Shown: positions 53,884-63,689 of the stretch, in pieces | Position numbering within the stretch: the stretch's first letter is position 1 | Layout of the letters: every line of letters begins with the position of its first letter | Assembly (NCBI GenBank): GCA_958295715.1 | Contig: OY282371.1 | Span: 1,187,183-1,251,182, forward strand | DNA from: an uncultured Dehalococcoidia bacterium | GTDB lineage: Bacteria; Chloroflexota; Dehalococcoidia; Lucifugimonadales; GCA-2712585 | DNA: 64,000 nucleotides | Direction: 5' to 3' | Notes under the pieces: model-generated | What the model was told of the DNA's origin: nothing | Database searches by the model: none | Seen by the model: the letters and a program-made list of their open reading frames with translations, nothing else | Position numbers and translations under genes: made by a program

Positions 53884-54858
53884 TTAGCCGCCTGCATGGG
53901 ACTCCAAAGCGCCCTTGAGCCTATCCACGGTTATGTTGCTGCCGCTCACCACTATGGCCACCTTCTTGCCCCTCAGCCGGTCTTTCATTTTGATGGCGCC
54001 GGCCAGGGCCGCGGCCCCGGCGTCCTCGGCCAGGGTGTGAGCCTTCTCGATGAGAATGCCGATGGCGCGGGATATCTCGTCGTCGCTCACCAGCAGGAAG
54101 TCGTCTAGGAGTTCCCAGAGGATGCGCTGGGGGAACTCGTAGCCGGTCATGGTGGCGAGGCCCTCGGCCTTGGTCTGCATGGGGGATTCGATGATGCGCC
54201 TGGCCTTCCAGGAGAGATGTCCGGCCGGGGCCTGCTCCGACTGGACGGCGACGACTTGGATGCGGGGGTTGACGGCCTTGGCCACGATGCAGCAGCCCGC
54301 GGCCCCGCTGCCGCCGCCCAGGGGGGCCAGGATGTAGTCCACGTCGGGAAACTCCTCGATAATCTCCAAGGCGTAGGTGGCCACGCCGGCGACCAGCAAC
54401 GGCTCGTTGGCGGCGTGAACGTAGCGGTAGCCCTCCTCCTTGGCCAGACGCTCGCTGTGCTGGCGGGCCTCGTCAAAGTTGGCGCCGTGGAAGAGCACCT
54501 GGGCGCCAAGGTTTTGCATGGACTTCACCTTGAGGGGGTTCGCGCCCTTGGGCACCACTATGACGGCCTTGGCCCCGAAGACGCGGCAGGCGCTGGCCAC
54601 GGACTGGCCGTGGTTCCCGGTGGAAGCGGTGATGAGGCCCAGGCGTCGCTGCTCCTGGCTGAGGTGGGCCAGGAAGTTGACGCCTCCCCTTATCTTGAAG
54701 GAGCCTAGGGAATGGTGGTTTTCGTGCTTGAGACGCGCCTCGGCCCCAAGAAAGGCGTCCAGGGCGGCATAGGAGATGAGCGGGGTCGGCTTAACGTAGG
54801 GGGCGATGGTCTTGCGGGCCTCCAGCACGTCGGCAAGGGTGGGGGCTTTTGCGTTCAT
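53884..54858 (-). CDS. Threonine/serine dehydratase, PLP-dependent
   Basis: A 324-residue fold-type II PLP enzyme. The Schiff-base Lys is in HSLGSFKIRGG, the substrate loop is TASTGNHGQS, and the phosphate-binding glycine loop is LGGGSGAAGC. VVSGSNI near the C-terminus contacts the PLP ring. There is no C-terminal ACT regulatory domain, so it is a catabolic or serine-racemase-like form rather than biosynthetic IlvA. It should deaminate threonine or serine to the 2-oxoacid; the 2-oxoacid:ferredoxin oxidoreductase downstream could use such products, which is inference. Confidence 0.87.
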   Translation of the reverse strand: MNAKAPTLADVLEARKTIAPYVKPTPLISYAALDAFLGAEARLKHENHHSLGSFKIRGGVNFLAHLSQEQRRLGLITASTGNHGQSVASACRVFGAKAVIVVPKGANPLKVKSMQNLGAQVLFHGANFDEARQHSERLAKEEGYRYVHAANEPLLVAGVATYALEIIEEFPDVDYILAPLGGGSGAAGCCIVAKAVNPRIQVVAVQSEQAPAGHLSWKARRIIESPMQTKAEGLATMTGYEFPQRILWELLDDFLLVSDDEISRAIGILIEKAHTLAEDAGAAALAGAIKMKDRLRGKKVAIVVSGSNITVDRLKGALESHAGG

Positions 54859-54942
54859 TCAAATGCTCCATTGCAATGGTGGGGTCACGGAGCAATGTTA
54901 GAACGTTGCGGGCAAGGGCGCAACCGGGGGCAGACCGCCGGC

Positions 54943-57900
54943 TCAGGCCCAGAGCCAGTCCAGGTCCGAGAAGGCGAGCTTCCGTCGAAAGTTGTTTATG
55001 TTATCTTTGACGTTGAGAATCAGGCAGCGGTCATTGCCGCCGTTTTTGACTCCGCGCAACCCTCTGCCTATCATCTGGAAGTAGAGGTTTGGGCTGTATA
55101 CCGGGCGAGCGACTATTATCGCCCGGGTTTTTGGAGCGTCGAACCCCTCCCGGAATATGCCGTAATTGACGAGGGCCTTAACTTCTCCGGCGCGGAACTC
55201 CTCAACGATGCGACGGCGCGTGGCTGTGTCGGTCTCGGCGCTAACGGCGCGCGCCCTGACGCCTTTTGACGTAAGCAGGGCGGCGACGGTCTGCGAGTGT
55301 TCAACCGAGGTGGCAAAGATGAGCGTGGGCCATTCGGGGCCACCTTTGTGAACCTGGTCCATATAGGCTTCAACGATGCGCTGAGTGCGGGTGGTGTCGT
55401 AGGCAATGCGATTCTCGACGCTTCTGGGCAGCCACGGGGTCTGTATTGACTGTCGCAATTCATCGTCAGACAGGTCGAAGCTGCCGCCCTCGATGGTGTC
55501 GTGGTCGGCTTGAGCCAGCACGCGCATGGACTGGAGCCGCCGTATCACGTCTTCAGGGTCGTCGCTGAGGAAGGCCCCGGCATCCAAACGGTTTCTGCCG
55601 TAGCGGTTTACCAGGCGCGCAGTCTCTCTTTCGTCGTGCCCCCTGTATGGAGTGGCGGTTAGGCCGATGAGGACTGGTCCGGTGGATCTTCTCAAGCGCG
55701 TAAGTCCAAGTTCCCGCATGACCGACGTGGAGGTAGGAGACACGGACCGGTGGGCCTCGTCGAAGACGAGAAGCTTGAAGTATGACAGGAATTGGTAGGT
55801 CTCTGAGAGCCTGTCCATCCTAGAGGATAGGGTCTGGATGGTCGCGACGATTACGTGCATGTGTCCGGTGGGCATGGGTGGGGGTTGCGACGCCCACATT
55901 CTAGAGATTCGCAGTCGCGTCGCCTGGCTCCCCTCGCTGGCCCAGACCTGGCGCCACGCCTCGACAGCCTGCTCGCACAATTCGTCGCGGTCTGCCACCC
56001 ACAAGACGCCGCCCGCGAATTCATCCTCTCGCATCGCTTCGACTATTGCTTGGACGGCTACGCGCGTCTTCCCCGAACCGGTGGGCATGCTTATCATGCC
56101 GCGCCGCCCTCCCAGGGTTCCCCCCGACCGGATTAGGTCTCTCACGTTCTCAACTATCTTGCTCTGGTAGTCGTGAAGCTGGGGAAGTGAATAGGGCCCT
56201 TCCACCTCAACGTAGGGGTCCCGCCGGGCGTTCCGCTCTCCGGCCCACTCCTCGCCGAATCCCAGCGAGCGGACAAACTCTACAGCCTTTGGAGTCCCGG
56301 CCCATTGACGCGGCGGACCCAGGCTTCCCAGCGCGTCGCGATACTCGCGAAGAGCCCCCGTGTGGAAGGTTGCTATGGCGGCCTGAGCAACCTGAACGCC
56401 GGTAAGGGGACCCTGGGACTGGCTGAGTATGTCAACCAGACCTTGCGGCAACCGTTGCAGCAACGCGTCCCTGCCCACGGCGGCGAGGAGGCGTTCTTCG
56501 TCCGTGGAGTGGCTGCTAACCTCCAACCGGGCCTTCTTTATCTTTTCTGGCGTCAACTGACGGATAATCTGATCGATTCGCTCAGTGGTATCCGGCAGCC
56601 CGAGGTTCTTGAGTACTGCCCTAAGCTCGTCTTGTTCGTCGTCCTTTCGGATGACGTAGATGGCATTATCAAGGTTGACGCAATCAGGGGCGTACGACGC
56701 TAGGAGTCTGCCCAGCCTCCGAAATCCATCGCAGCGCGCCAACTCTAGCTCCGCTTGCTGTAACGTGAGAAAGGGCTCGAGTCCGGGCCATACGTCAATC
56801 AATAAAGCCGGTTCTTCCGCGTTGACGGGTTCCCACGGCAGGTCCTTTTCGTCAGGCAGACCAAAGGCCTTGCGGATTAAACGAGCCTTTGGGTGGGAAA
56901 GCAGTTTTTTCAACACGGCTGGGTCTTGGGGCGGGTCTCCGAGACCGGTGGATAGGGCACGAATCCCCTCGTCGGTCTTGACGCGTCCATGCCGCCGCAG
57001 AACACCTAAGGCAGGCGATTTAAACTTCTTTAACGGGTATAGGTCCTGCGTTTCGTGACGCATTATCCATGGCTCGTAAACGTCTCCCAAATCAAGGAGG
57101 CTCCACGTATAGAGAGCTTTGCCCTCTTCTGAGAGGCGTTCCAGCACATCCAGAGGGCCGCCGGTTGCGGGGTTTGTGAACGTCAATTTGTTCAGTTGAG
57201 GTCTTTTTGAAGAGTGGCTGTATGCAAAATCCTGATACTTAGGCCTGCGAGCGTCAATGAATTTCTGGTATCTATCAGAGGACATACTGTACTTTTCTCT
57301 AGGCGCCTGGACCGCGTCGAGTAGGCTTAAAAGGGTTAAGTTTTTCTCATGAAATTGGGTGTCAATAGCGACATCGTCGTCCCGACCGTCGTCGGCAGGA
57401 ATGATGGGGCCGGGGAGCAGCGCTTCGAAAACCGCGCGCCAGTTTCCAGCCCTTGTGCGTACGCGCAAGAGATCGGGCCATCCGGTGTATTCACGAACAA
57501 TCCCAGCCGCCGTTGCTGGGTCAACGTCGCGGGCCAGACGCCAGAATTCGCGCCAATCCTTGTCTATCTGCTCTGCCGTGGGGGAATTCAAATTCCATAC
57601 CAGAAGGGTTGAGGCCATGTCCTTAAACACGCTTGCCGGTGACGCCGGCCTGATGCCCAGTTTCTTGAGGGCGTCCAGGGTCTGCGGGTCCGCCTCCAGC
57701 TGCGGGTGCACCAAGGTGGTGGCTGCGGGAGCTTCGCCGCCACCCAACCGCACGGTGTCCGGGTCAGGCTTCACCCATTTCCCACCGGCTGTAAGCACGA
57801 TGACGCCGAGATTGTTTGCCCTTCGTATCTGTTCAGGAATTAGGGCCGCCGTCTGGATGGCGGCCATGGAGGCTTGAACAGAAGCTTCATTATCCGTACG

Positions 57901-59442
57901 CCGCCCCTTGGCCCTCAGCGCCAACGCTTCCAACCACTCGGCGATGGACGCGCGGGGAAGGGTAGCAGTAAAGGGATGGGGCCCAGTCTCTTCATACAAC
58001 CGATTGAGCCTGGCTAGTCTATTGCGGTTAACCGCGCTATGGTGTAACCAGTTCCTGGGACGTTGGTCGCACTCAGACCATCGTTTAAGCGCGTCATTGG
58101 GGAGTTCACTCGGCGGGTATGAGAGGTCAGTCACCTTCCTCAAGGCGCCGTTCTGGTCCGGGGCTATCCTTTGGTCTCGCAGCTTTTGATAGAGGGTTTT
58201 CCGCAACCGATTACTGTGTTCCGGGTCTCCCGCCTCTTCCCTTCGCGGCAGGGCCTCAAGATGGCGGGCAGGATCGTCTAGCGACGACAGCCGCGCCAGG
58301 GAGTTGGCCACCATGACAGACGCCGCGTCTATCAACTCATCGTTGTAAATGCCCGGCAGCAGGTTCTGCCTATCCTCGTTGGTCTTCCAGGGGGCGTTTA
58401 GAATTCCCGACAGGAGGCTTGGGGTCATCGTAGGGAAAAATGCCCAGAATTTGCCCTGGTCGTTCAGTCCGTTGACTGGGGCTGCCCACGATATCGGGAC
58501 TTGGTCCGCATCGTCCAAGCTTCTGGTGTCGCTCTTGGCGTCCGGCGAAAGCGAATGCTTGCGTTTTACCATAAACCACCGGGTCACGTTCTTACCGTTG
58601 TGAAGGACGCGCAGGTCGTCTTCACGGCTCAGAGTGGCCGTGCGCTCATATTTCGAGCGGTCGATACGCAAAATGAGGTTGGAGACATGCTCCACGAATA
58701 ACAGGAACTCCATCGGGAAATCTTCTATCTGCCGCCTAAGGGACTCATGGGCCTCCGGCTTCAGCGGTAGGCGAATGATGTTTCTGGCCCAGCCCATGAG
58801 TTCGCGCAGAATGGCGTCGGTTTCCGACTCATTCGACGGGTCTATGGCCTCAGGCAGACGCAAGACCGGGTAACGGTCGGCGCCCGGCGAGATCGGCCGT
58901 ATAAGTTCAGCCGCCCTCTTGCGGTTGAATCGGAAGGACCCCGAACGGCTGAAGAATTCGGGCGTGTCGGTGACACCCAAAACGGACTTGAAGCCCAGGC
59001 CAAACCGGCCTATCTCATCGGTGCCGCGCTTGGGCGACAGGTGGGAGAACATGAGGGCCTTTACACCGTCGGAGTCCACGGGCAGCCCGTTGTCGGCGCA
59101 GTAGAGACGTTCGGGCGTTAACCTGATGAGGATGCGCCCATTTTGTGAACCCGCAAGGGCGTCGGCGCCATTCTGAACAAGCTCAAAAAGCTGCCGCCGG
59201 GCGTAGCCGCCGCGGGCAGTGTCTTCCTCGTGGTTGGCGTGTTCAGTAACTAGGTTGGGCTGGCTGCGGTAGGCGTCGCGGGTCTTTTCAGACTCGCCAC
59301 GGATATACTCCCCGATGGGACCGCCGGGACCGGCCCAATCCTCCGGCGCGGCTTCGTCTTGCGCCGGGGAAGGCTGTTCCTCTTGGCAGAGAGGACTTTT
59401 TCCCTGCTTTCGACTTCGATTCTTGCGCTTAAACACCCACAA
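54943..59442 (-). CDS. GHKL (Hsp90-like) ATPase fused to SF2 DEAH helicase, candidate defence protein
   Basis: A 1499-residue protein. Residues about 60-260 form a sacsin/Hsp90-type ATPase: N box FELVQNGADAL (86-96), DNGLPVDSDGV (117-127) and GRFGLGFKS (145-153). A middle region of about 800 residues has no motif I recognise. Residues about 1092-1470 are an SF2 helicase: PTGSGKT (1120-1126), DEAH (1228-1231), TATP (1262-1265) and QMIGRGLR (1456-1463). The likely start is TTG, with AGGAGG 9 nt upstream. GC content is lower than in the neighbours. The architecture resembles large single-gene antiphage or restriction-type proteins, but no nuclease domain or partner gene is visible; function is inferred. 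Confidence 0.8.
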   Translation of the reverse strand: MWVFKRKNRSRKQGKSPLCQEEQPSPAQDEAAPEDWAGPGGPIGEYIRGESEKTRDAYRSQPNLVTEHANHEEDTARGGYARRQLFELVQNGADALAGSQNGRILIRLTPERLYCADNGLPVDSDGVKALMFSHLSPKRGTDEIGRFGLGFKSVLGVTDTPEFFSRSGSFRFNRKRAAELIRPISPGADRYPVLRLPEAIDPSNESETDAILRELMGWARNIIRLPLKPEAHESLRRQIEDFPMEFLLFVEHVSNLILRIDRSKYERTATLSREDDLRVLHNGKNVTRWFMVKRKHSLSPDAKSDTRSLDDADQVPISWAAPVNGLNDQGKFWAFFPTMTPSLLSGILNAPWKTNEDRQNLLPGIYNDELIDAASVMVANSLARLSSLDDPARHLEALPRREEAGDPEHSNRLRKTLYQKLRDQRIAPDQNGALRKVTDLSYPPSELPNDALKRWSECDQRPRNWLHHSAVNRNRLARLNRLYEETGPHPFTATLPRASIAEWLEALALRAKGRRTDNEASVQASMAAIQTAALIPEQIRRANNLGVIVLTAGGKWVKPDPDTVRLGGGEAPAATTLVHPQLEADPQTLDALKKLGIRPASPASVFKDMASTLLVWNLNSPTAEQIDKDWREFWRLARDVDPATAAGIVREYTGWPDLLRVRTRAGNWRAVFEALLPGPIIPADDGRDDDVAIDTQFHEKNLTLLSLLDAVQAPREKYSMSSDRYQKFIDARRPKYQDFAYSHSSKRPQLNKLTFTNPATGGPLDVLERLSEEGKALYTWSLLDLGDVYEPWIMRHETQDLYPLKKFKSPALGVLRRHGRVKTDEGIRALSTGLGDPPQDPAVLKKLLSHPKARLIRKAFGLPDEKDLPWEPVNAEEPALLIDVWPGLEPFLTLQQAELELARCDGFRRLGRLLASYAPDCVNLDNAIYVIRKDDEQDELRAVLKNLGLPDTTERIDQIIRQLTPEKIKKARLEVSSHSTDEERLLAAVGRDALLQRLPQGLVDILSQSQGPLTGVQVAQAAIATFHTGALREYRDALGSLGPPRQWAGTPKAVEFVRSLGFGEEWAGERNARRDPYVEVEGPYSLPQLHDYQSKIVENVRDLIRSGGTLGGRRGMISMPTGSGKTRVAVQAIVEAMREDEFAGGVLWVADRDELCEQAVEAWRQVWASEGSQATRLRISRMWASQPPPMPTGHMHVIVATIQTLSSRMDRLSETYQFLSYFKLLVFDEAHRSVSPTSTSVMRELGLTRLRRSTGPVLIGLTATPYRGHDERETARLVNRYGRNRLDAGAFLSDDPEDVIRRLQSMRVLAQADHDTIEGGSFDLSDDELRQSIQTPWLPRSVENRIAYDTTRTQRIVEAYMDQVHKGGPEWPTLIFATSVEHSQTVAALLTSKGVRARAVSAETDTATRRRIVEEFRAGEVKALVNYGIFREGFDAPKTRAIIVARPVYSPNLYFQMIGRGLRGVKNGGNDRCLILNVKDNINNFRRKLAFSDLDWLWA

Positions 59443-59491
59443 CTCTAGCAGCCTCCTGTCCGACCCCCGCCGTGGCTGTACGCGCGGCGGC

Positions 59492-60478
59492 CTAGGGGTC
59501 TTGGGGGCCGGGGGGCACGACGCCTGGGATCCACCACTTTTCCCACATCTCGTCGATCTGGCTTTGGAAGTAGGCGACGTCTTCGGGGGTGAAGTGGGCG
59601 AACCGGCCTTGGCGCTTGAGGTACTCCTCCACGGGAAGGCGCTTTTTGCCCCTGGCCAGCACTTTGGAGGGGCCGTTGAGGGTTATCTTGCCGTCCTCAA
59701 CCTCGTACTGCACCCAGATGCCGGTCTGCACGGCCAGGACGCCGAGTTCGTGGGAGTACATGGGGTCGTAGTCCCAACCCTTGGGGCACGGGTCGAGGGT
59801 GTGCATGAAGGTGGGGCCGCCGATGGTGAGGGCCTTTCGCACCTTGTTCATCATGTCGGTGGCGTAGGAGGCGCAGCCGGTGGCGATGTAGCGGGCCTGG
59901 GGATGCCCGGCGGCAAGCATTCCCGCCGTGTTCTTCTTCCAGCGACGGTTCATGATGCGGTGGAGGGTTCCCGGGGGGCTGAAGGTGGAGTTGGCGCCCC
60001 ACGGCGAGGAGCCGGACACCTGGATGTCGGTGTTGGCGTAGGACTCGTTGTCGTATAGCAGGATGAGGAGGTTGTACTCGTTGTGGGTGAGGGCGGCGGA
60101 GATGGCGGACAGGCCCATGTCGGCGCCGCCGCCGTCGCCGCAGAAGGCGATGACGTTGATAGGCTCATCCTTCATTTTGGCCTTGCGCATGAGGGCCTTG
60201 AGGCCGGCGGCGGTGCCGAGGGCCGCGGAGCCGGAGGACCCCAACTGGGTGTGCATCCAGGGGACGACCCAGGGGGTGGAGTAGTAGGTGGTGTTGGCCA
60301 CGTACATGCAGCCGGTGCTGCCTAGCACGATGGTCCGAGGGCCGGCGGCCTTAATCATGAGCTTCATAACCAGGGCCGACTCGCATCCCTGGCAGGTGCG
60401 GTGGCCGGAGGTGAAAAGCTCCTCCAGGGGTGACTGCTTAACTCCTCTGAGGGGCACAAGCTGCTGTGTGGTGGTCAT
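59492..60478 (-). CDS. 2-oxoacid:ferredoxin oxidoreductase, beta subunit (PorB-like)
   Basis: The thiamine-diphosphate subunit, 328 residues. HRTCQGCESAL and GSTGCMYV supply cysteines for a 4Fe-4S cluster, and FCGDGGGADMGLSAI with NESYANT is the TPP/Mg site. It pairs with the alpha and gamma-delta subunits upstream to decarboxylate a 2-oxoacid (pyruvate or similar) to an acyl-CoA while reducing ferredoxin. The ATG at 60476-60478 has AAGGGAG upstream and begins 2 nt after the alpha stop; an 8-codon longer start is possible. Confidence 0.9.
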   Translation of the reverse strand: MTTTQQLVPLRGVKQSPLEELFTSGHRTCQGCESALVMKLMIKAAGPRTIVLGSTGCMYVANTTYYSTPWVVPWMHTQLGSSGSAALGTAAGLKALMRKAKMKDEPINVIAFCGDGGGADMGLSAISAALTHNEYNLLILLYDNESYANTDIQVSGSSPWGANSTFSPPGTLHRIMNRRWKKNTAGMLAAGHPQARYIATGCASYATDMMNKVRKALTIGGPTFMHTLDPCPKGWDYDPMYSHELGVLAVQTGIWVQYEVEDGKITLNGPSKVLARGKKRLPVEEYLKRQGRFAHFTPEDVAYFQSQIDEMWEKWWIPGVVPPGPQDP

Positions 60479-60480
60479 GG

Positions 60481-61698
60481 CTACTCCCTTACTCCAATCC
60501 AATGAAGTTCTTGGTCTGTCCCGCCTTCGTCGGCGGCCTTCTGGGTGATTTCAAACATCTGCCGGGTGGATGGGATGGTGATTTCGCGGCCTCCCAACCC
60601 GGCCACGAACCCGATGATGGGGACGCGCTCCGGGGCCGAGTACATGATGGAGCGCACCTCGTTGAAGAGGACGCCGCCGTTGAGGGGGGAACCCAGGGAG
60701 TAGTCCCGGTCGATGACCCCGACGGCCTTGAAGCGGGGCAGCAGTTCAAGGAGTTCGGGGCCTGGGAAGGGCCGGAACCACTTCACGCGAATGAACCCCA
60801 CCTTGTGGCCCTTCTCCCTCATCCGCCGCACGGTGACCTTCAGGGGGAGGGCGAGGGTGCCCATGCCGATGAGGACCACGTCGGCGTCGTCGGTCATGTA
60901 CTCCTCAAGGAAGGGGTCGCCGCCGCGGCCAAAGATATCGACGAACTCCTGGTGGGCCTCAATGATAACGTCCCTGGCGCGGCGCATGGCGGCGTCGGTC
61001 TGGCGGCGTATCTCCATGAGCCAGTCTTCGTTGACCTGGGGCGCGATGGTTATGGGGTTGTCGGGGTGGAGTTGGAACTTGCCCCTGTCGTAAGGCGGCA
61101 GGAACTTATCCACCAGACTCCTATCGGGGACCTTCACAATCTGCTGCGAGTGGGTCAGGAAGGCCCCGTCGGTGCTGATGGCGCAGGGCAGGAAGACGCG
61201 GGGGTCCTCGGCCACCCGCCAGGCCAGGAAGGCGGTGTCGATGCAGTCTTGAGCGGTGGCGGCCCAGTTGAGGAGCCAACCCAGGTCGCGGACGGCCAGG
61301 GCGTCGTTATGTTCACAACCGAAGGCCCCGGGGTCGTCTAGGGCGCGGTTGCCGACCATCGCGACCATGGGCAGACGCAGGCCGCAGGTCACGGCCAGGG
61401 CCTCGAAGGCGTAGAACCAGCCGACGCCGCTGGAGCCAGTGAACACCCGGGCCCCGACGGCGGAGGCGTGCTTCACGATTTCAAACTGGGAGTGCTCGCT
61501 CTCGGCCACGATGTACTCGCAGGTAAGCTCCCCGTTGGCGATGAGCTTGGACACGAACTGCATAACGGTGTCGTAGGGCCGGATGGGGTAGGCGGTGATG
61601 ACGTCCACGTCGGCGAGGGCGCAGGCCCGGGCGATGGCCTCACTGCCGCTTATAAGCTCCTCGGTCTCCAGGGGTCCGACCCGCGTCTCAGTCGTCAT
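60481..61698 (-). CDS. 2-oxoacid:ferredoxin oxidoreductase, alpha subunit (PorA-like)
   Basis: A 405-residue subunit carrying the pyrimidine-binding domain: SGSEAIARACALADVDVITAYP, then IVAESEHSQFEIVKHASAVGARVFTGSSGVG with the conserved catalytic-region Glu. A C-terminal transketolase-like domain begins near DADVVLIGMGT. The ATG at 61696-61698 overlaps the end of the gamma-delta gene by 11 nt. Substrate specificity (pyruvate or another oxoacid) cannot be read from the sequence. Confidence 0.9.
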   Translation of the reverse strand: MTTETRVGPLETEELISGSEAIARACALADVDVITAYPIRPYDTVMQFVSKLIANGELTCEYIVAESEHSQFEIVKHASAVGARVFTGSSGVGWFYAFEALAVTCGLRLPMVAMVGNRALDDPGAFGCEHNDALAVRDLGWLLNWAATAQDCIDTAFLAWRVAEDPRVFLPCAISTDGAFLTHSQQIVKVPDRSLVDKFLPPYDRGKFQLHPDNPITIAPQVNEDWLMEIRRQTDAAMRRARDVIIEAHQEFVDIFGRGGDPFLEEYMTDDADVVLIGMGTLALPLKVTVRRMREKGHKVGFIRVKWFRPFPGPELLELLPRFKAVGVIDRDYSLGSPLNGGVLFNEVRSIMYSAPERVPIIGFVAGLGGREITIPSTRQMFEITQKAADEGGTDQELHWIGVRE

Positions 61699-62848
61699 AG
61701 CCAACCTCCACTGTCTGAGATTCCTCATCGTACTGGCCAACGTGGTGGAAGCCGTGGGACCTGGTCTCGCTCTTGCCCAAGGCTATCTTGTCGCGCAGCC
61801 AACCCATGTAGTCGTCGCGGTCGCGGCGCCAGTGGTCGTGCTGGCTGTCGTTGTCGCTGAAGGCCTCCTCGCCGACCATGGTTATACAGTCGGGAACGGG
61901 GCACACGTCCTCGCAGACACCGCAGCCGCAGCAGGCCTCCATGTTGGCGTCGTAGAGGCCGTCGGGGGTGACGTCGAAGCAGGAGTCGGGGCACTGGAGC
62001 CAGCAGAGGGTGCACTTGGTGCAGGTCTCAAAGTTGACGACGGGGCGCATAGTCCGGGTGGAGAACTTCTTGAAGACGGAACTCCGCACGGGCTCAAACC
62101 CGCCCTCGCCGCCTCGAAAGCCGCCTCCCGGCTCAATGCCGGGGATGACCAGGGCCTCCTCCATGACCTCCCAACCGGGCAGGTCAAAGCTGAAGGGTTC
62201 GGCGGGGTTGCCCTCGCCGGGCTCCACGGGGGAGCGTCGCACCCGCTCAAAGGCGCGCTCGGCGGAGGTGACCTTCCTCTGGTCGCCCCACTGCTGGAGA
62301 ATGGCCTCCTTGTAGGAGTCGAGGCCCACCATGTCGGGGCATATGCGCGCCAGGGCGCCGAGTATCCTAACGTCGGTGTGGTCATCCTTGTATACCCAGA
62401 GACCCGAAAAGCTCTTGGAGCCTTTGAGTATGGCCAGGTCGTAGGGCTGGTCCTTGACGTGAATGTCCTCCTTCAACTGCTCCGGCTCCTGGTAGGAGGT
62501 CACCAGGACGGCGCCATCGGGCTTGGTGAGGGCGTTGATGGGCTGGAGGCCGTACCAGGCCCACGACTCGACGCCCTTGCAGAGGGTGTCGTCCACCACG
62601 ATGGAAACGTCCACCTCGGTGGGTTCGTACTGGGCCAGGTACTCCTCAAGCTCCACCGGGTCGCCAGCGACGACGGCGAAGTACTTGGCGGGGATGCCGT
62701 TCCGTTCGGGGGAGTCGCCATACCGTCCGAAGGCGGTGCCGATCTTCCCTTCCAACCGGGACGCCAGAACGATGGAGCGGCAGATGTTGCGGGAGAGGCT
62801 CTTTTGGAAGATGCCCCTGTAAACCACCTCTACGGCGTAAGTAGCCAA
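61688..62848 (-). CDS. 2-oxoacid:ferredoxin oxidoreductase, gamma-delta fusion (PorG-PorD)
   Basis: A 386-residue fusion. Residues 1-190 are the gamma domain (VVYRGIFQKSLSRNICRSIV, with CoA-handling role in the family). A linker follows, and residues about 275-340 are a two-cluster ferredoxin: CTKCTLCWLQCP and CCGCGVCEDVCP, each CxxCxxCxxxCP. The C-terminal 45 residues are charged. The start is TTG at 62846-62848 with AGGAGGT 7 nt upstream. It is the first gene of the operon and follows a good promoter. Confidence 0.88.
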   Translation of the reverse strand: MATYAVEVVYRGIFQKSLSRNICRSIVLASRLEGKIGTAFGRYGDSPERNGIPAKYFAVVAGDPVELEEYLAQYEPTEVDVSIVVDDTLCKGVESWAWYGLQPINALTKPDGAVLVTSYQEPEQLKEDIHVKDQPYDLAILKGSKSFSGLWVYKDDHTDVRILGALARICPDMVGLDSYKEAILQQWGDQRKVTSAERAFERVRRSPVEPGEGNPAEPFSFDLPGWEVMEEALVIPGIEPGGGFRGGEGGFEPVRSSVFKKFSTRTMRPVVNFETCTKCTLCWLQCPDSCFDVTPDGLYDANMEACCGCGVCEDVCPVPDCITMVGEEAFSDNDSQHDHWRRDRDDYMGWLRDKIALGKSETRSHGFHHVGQYDEESQTVEVGYDD

Positions 62849-62934
62849 CCTGTGACCTCCTGCTGATGTTCTGAAGGGGTCTTTGATGTGGGACTAGGGC
62901 GGGGTTGCGCCCAAGGACGCGCCGCTACGGGCGA

Positions 62935-62964
62935 TTGTAGGCGTTGGGGAAAAGGGTTGTCAAT
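62935..62964 (-). promoter_or_regulatory. Promoter of the oxidoreductase operon
   Basis: Read on the minus strand, a perfect TTGACA and TACAAT are separated by 18 nt, about 80 nt before the first start codon of the three-gene unit. Confidence 0.75.
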
Positions 62965-63023
62965 GAATTGGCCCCTGGATGCGCCTTACGATGAGTTGGT
63001 TGAGACGGATTGACCACGGGGCG

Positions 63024-63425
63024 TTAGGGAGGCGGTGGCGCAGAGGGAGAGGGATCTTGGGGTGGGGCGGCGGTCTTCTCCGGTTCGGCGTCGTCGCAGG
63101 CGTCCATTTCGTCCACCACCGGGACGGCCATCTGCGGGGTCCCGGTGCGGTGGGCCGCCCAGAGCATGGCGGTGGAGCCAAGGGGCGAGGACAGCAGAAT
63201 GAAGACAATGGTCAGCAGGGCCAGCAGGCTGAAGGTGACGGCGTGGGATGAGAAGTGGACCGCCGCGCCCACCAGTATCAGGGTAATTCCTCCGCTGGAG
63301 CCGAGGCCCGCGCCGTGCAGCCGGGTGTACACGTCGGGGAAACGCAGCAACCCCAAGGCGCCCAGCAGTGTCCAAGCCGCCCCCGCCAGCGCGAGAAGAG
63401 AGCCAACGACCTCCGTTATGTTCAC
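63024..63425 (-). CDS. mnhG: Na+/H+ antiporter subunit G
   Basis: A 133-residue membrane protein with three helices of the MnhG/MrpG family; LGLLRFPDVYTRLHGAG is the signature. It is part of the multi-subunit Mrp/Mnh cation antiporter. The C-terminal 35 residues are acidic then Pro-rich and extend beyond the usual end of the family. The start is GTG, directly after the mnhF stop. Promoter and other subunits would lie to the right, beyond the window. Confidence 0.9.
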   Translation of the reverse strand: MNITEVVGSLLALAGAAWTLLGALGLLRFPDVYTRLHGAGLGSSGGITLILVGAAVHFSSHAVTFSLLALLTIVFILLSSPLGSTAMLWAAHRTGTPQMAVPVVDEMDACDDAEPEKTAAPPQDPSPSAPPPP

Positions 63426-63689
63426 TTAGAAGGGCCTGCCTTTGACCAGATACTTGGATACCGCGATGGAGGATACGAGGCCCAGAACGGCGATAACGAG
63501 CACGGCCACGAACAGTTCCCGTGAGTAGCGTATGGACGCGATGGCGATTATTCCCAGAACTATCACGGAGGAGGTCTCGATGGCCAATAGCCGGTCTACG
63601 GACGAGGGGCCTCTGAGCAGCCTGAAGAAGGCTATGGCCAGGGCCGCCGCCAGAAGGCCCAGGGCTAGGTCGAGGGCGACGTCCACCAT
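63426..63689 (-). CDS. mnhF: Na+/H+ antiporter subunit F
   Basis: An 87-residue protein with three hydrophobic helices. FFRLLRGPSSVDRLLAIET is the conserved first loop of MnhF/MrpF, and YSRELFVAVLVIAVLGLVSS the following helix. It overlaps the mnhE end by 25 nt and ends where mnhG begins. Confidence 0.9.
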   Translation of the reverse strand: MVDVALDLALGLLAAALAIAFFRLLRGPSSVDRLLAIETSSVIVLGIIAIASIRYSRELFVAVLVIAVLGLVSSIAVSKYLVKGRPF

